Assembly: GCA_001275005.1 (NCBI GenBank)
Contig: JWZX01002173.1
Location: 1 to 27,937 of the forward strand
DNA length: 27,937 bases
DNA from: Chrysochromulina tobinii
Taxonomy: Eukaryota; Haptophyta; Prymnesiales; Chrysochromulinaceae
Reading direction: 5' to 3'
Of the stretch, positions 27,901-27,937 are shown piece by piece (positions within the stretch are counted from its first letter, which is position 1; every line of letters begins with the position of its first letter). Position numbers and translations under genes: made by a program. Under the pieces are notes generated by a model that ran no database searches, was not told the DNA's origin, and worked only from the letters and a program-made list of their open reading frames with translations.

Positions 27901-27937
27901 CGGTGGCGGCGGCGGTGGCGGCGGCGGTGGCGGCGGC
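21911..27937 (+). CDS. Multi-filamin-repeat (ABP280-type) protein, 3' end beyond window
   Basis: Rebuilt exons: 21911-22758, 23130-23178, 23259-24145, 24366-24578, 24699-25347, 25532 (or 25658)-25827, 26065-26301 and 26381 to beyond 27937. All joins keep frame except a one-base break inside exon 1 near 22420-22455. About eight filamin-type Ig repeats follow one another. Recurring signatures are RDEHGN, ARDACGNLL, RDRYGN, RDRFGN, HDAFGN and RDALGN early in a repeat, DGSYAVRF or GRYELSYTVRRSGEYNLSVE in the middle, and VIEGSPLRV, LIGSPYSV or VSGSPVAF at the end. Linkers are low-complexity: poly-Gly (23456-23555), Glu-Ala (about 27430-27515) and poly-Gly (27862-27937). No CH actin-binding domain or membrane segment is seen in this window, so a cytoskeletal cross-linker, flagellar or cell-surface adhesion role (filamin repeats also occur in plant GEX2) stays open. 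ATG 21911 is the best start; an open frame to 21647 lacks coding character. Confidence 0.75.
22417..22458 (+). other. Hairpin and reading-frame break in filamin exon 1
   Basis: Upstream the protein reads in one frame (to SSIHLESEAGA), downstream in the next (from about SPALETARAVEG into PPVQLVAGEEGRFVLAPRD). Exactly there sits a strong inverted repeat, CTCGAGAGCGAGGCAGGAG against CTCTCCTGCTCTCGAG. A one-base sequencing error at the hairpin is my favoured cause. A 107-bp intron (22397-22503, GTGCC...GTGCAG) would also restore frame, but its donor is poor. Confidence 0.6.
22759..23129 (+). other. Filamin intron 1 (371 bp) with 21-bp satellite
   Basis: Donor CCGCAG|GTGCGC, acceptor CCCCTCCTCAG at 23129. 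It contains the 12-unit array at 22802-23051. It also holds a full copy of the acceptor plus next-exon start (CTCCTCAGGCGGGAGTGTAC then CGGGCGAGGGCA, 23056-23086), repeated at 23123-23153. Between them lies GCATGCATGTGCTCACCACA, related to the carrier and MFS intron cores. Confidence 0.8.
22802..23051 (+). repeat. Tandem array of 12 units, 21 bp each
   Basis: The consensus CTTGATTGCCTCTCGAGTGC plus A is repeated twelve times. One unit is shortened to 19 bp, several have CCC for CTC, and the last two have GAGAGC for GAGTGC. Each unit carries TTGAT (a yTnAy branch-point fit) and a CTCGAG or CCCGAG palindrome-like core. Because 21 is a multiple of three, long false ORFs cross it on both strands. 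Confidence 0.95.
23179..23258 (+). other. Filamin intron 2 (80 bp) with 30-base junction copy
   Basis: The intron and exon 3 both start GTGAGCTCGAATGGCATGTC and continue alike to CTCCCGGCC with a single G/A change. The interior has CTGATTGCC twice and ends CTTCCTCAG. Confidence 0.92.
23456..23560 (+). repeat. Poly-glycine codon tract
   Basis: GGC/GGA/GGT codons with a few AGC give about 30 Gly/Ser residues in a linker between filamin repeats. The run GGAGGAGGAGG at 23517-23543 is a likely slippage site. Confidence 0.9.
24146..24365 (+). other. Filamin intron 3 (220 bp) with nested junction copy
   Basis: It starts GTCTTGATTGCC and continues with seven TTGATTGCCG/TTGATCGCCG units. At 24285-24327 there is GCAGGTTCACGTCCACATCG, a copy of the acceptor and exon start at 24362 (TCAGGTTCATGTCCACATCG), continuing through CATCTTGGTGCCAC. 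It ends GATTGCATCCCTCATCAG. Confidence 0.78.
24579..24698 (+). other. Filamin intron 4 (120 bp) with nested junction copy
   Basis: CCAGGCGTGCACGGCGGCG with a T/C change then GTGAGC occurs at 24610-24635 inside the intron and again across the acceptor at 24695. The interior is TTGATTGTCC repeated about five times, plus TTGATTGCC. Confidence 0.82.
25348..25657 (+). other. Filamin intron 5 with ambiguous 3' end
   Basis: It starts GTGCGATCTCCCTTGATGAC, which is repeated at 25435 (offset 87 bp) with its GGCAG acceptor-like prefix. The exon end GGCGCCTGTCTCGTTGTCGG then CAG is copied at 25510-25531 as GGCGCCTGTCTCACTGTCAG then CAG. Four 42-bp units follow, each with a usable CAG acceptor (25531, 25573, 25615, 25657). 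Every choice keeps frame. Confidence 0.75.
25517..25668 (+). repeat. 42-bp repeats, exon or intron
   Basis: Units start at 25517, 25559, 25601 and 25643 (the last partial). Core TCTCACTGTCAGCAGGGAAA, then CTAGCGTGTGCCCAAGACGG and CG. As exon they encode SLSAGKLACAQDGV repeats. Confidence 0.95.
25828..26064 (+). other. Filamin intron 6 (237 bp), GC-AG, built from 58-bp units
   Basis: The donor is CCAG|GCGAGTGC, a GC donor with otherwise strong consensus; the acceptor is CCTCCTCAG at 26064 and the exon starts GCGCGTGCG. Three exact or near-exact 58-bp units (25828, 25886, 25944) plus a partial fourth (26002). Each ends with a copy of the upstream exon end, ATGCGGGCCTCTACCAG. Confidence 0.85.
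26302..26380 (+). other. Filamin intron 7 (79 bp)
   Basis: Donor GCGGAG|GTAGGAG, acceptor GGGCGGAG|GCGAGC. Removing it restores frame (RVAE|ASVTCRVVAGG). GCGGAGG is repeated at both junctions. No TGATTGCC motif. Confidence 0.7.
26864..26983 (+). repeat. In-frame duplication, 72-bp period
   Basis: ATTGACGAGGCCGTCGGAGC and the following 25 or so bases occur at 26864 and at 26936, encoding IDEAVGAPSKPSEPS twice with a Ser/Thr/Ile spacer. A GC-AG intron of 72 bp (GAG|GCCGTC...GACGAG) is an alternative. Confidence 0.85.
27430..27516 (+). repeat. GGCGGA microsatellite, Glu-Ala repeat
   Basis: About 14 GAGGCG units, with one TCG, encode an EAEAEA stretch between filamin repeats. It is preceded by a doubled VPQRT (27392-27427). 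Confidence 0.9.
27862..27937 (+). repeat. GGC/GGT microsatellite running off the window end
   Basis: An uninterrupted glycine-codon tract continues to the last base. It lies in a filamin linker just after RDALGNLLLPSSRR. Confidence 0.9.

Noticed and set aside
1-27937. tRNA or rRNA genes
   Set aside because: I saw no cloverleaf or conserved rRNA words by eye; a covariance-model search would be decisive.

Overview
The window looks like nuclear DNA of a GC-rich unicellular alga. Genes are compact and carry short GT-AG introns, plus at least one apparent GC-AG intron. Products are eukaryotic: a protist-type cyclic-nucleotide phosphodiesterase with an IQ motif, a mitochondrial carrier, an F-box/beta-propeller protein, a PPP phosphatase with an EF-hand, an allantoicase and a filamin-repeat giant. 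A PDZ plus [2Fe-2S] protein and an MFS carrier with a bipartite-looking leader hint at a plastid. I favour a haptophyte or similar secondary-plastid alga, from gene style only.

Layout. 1-2900: low-complexity DNA, then a decayed DNA transposon between inverted repeats (561-614 and 2769-2827). It holds an acidic ORF, a Q-rich ORF and a frame-broken minus-strand gene. 3110-3907 (-): PDZ/ferredoxin-like protein. 4182-5915 (-): F-box/propeller protein. 6418-8400 (+): phosphodiesterase. 8400-9830: mostly non-coding with a frame-broken gene remnant. 9991-11956 (-): six-exon beta-barrel-type protein. 12095-13462 (-): allantoicase. 13930-15858 (+): PPP phosphatase. 15859-16526: AT-richer intergenic DNA. 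16527-17698 (-): mitochondrial carrier, three exons. 17839-19716 (+): MFS transporter, four exons. 20121-21677 (+): putative GT-A glycosyltransferase, two exons. 21911 to beyond the end (+): filamin-repeat gene with at least eight exons.

The main discovery is in the introns. I rebuilt five spliced genes by hand. All exon joins keep frame except one unresolved break inside filamin exon 1. In most introns the first 10-40 bases are a copy of the start of the NEXT exon, or the last bases copy the end of the previous exon. The intron interiors carry reiterated CTGATTGCC/TTGATTGCC-like motifs. These read in the sense direction on both strands and contain a branch-point-like yTnAy core. Unrelated genes on opposite strands also share longer intron cores, such as GCATGCAagTGCTCACCAC. 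This is the signature of an introner-like family, or of introns born by local duplication, still active enough to leave recognisable junction duplications. The same duplication process seems to work inside exons: in-frame 27, 30, 42, 54 and 72 bp duplications are common.

Two divergent gene pairs (allantoicase/phosphatase and carrier/MFS) have CAAGT-pentamer tracts in their shared promoters.
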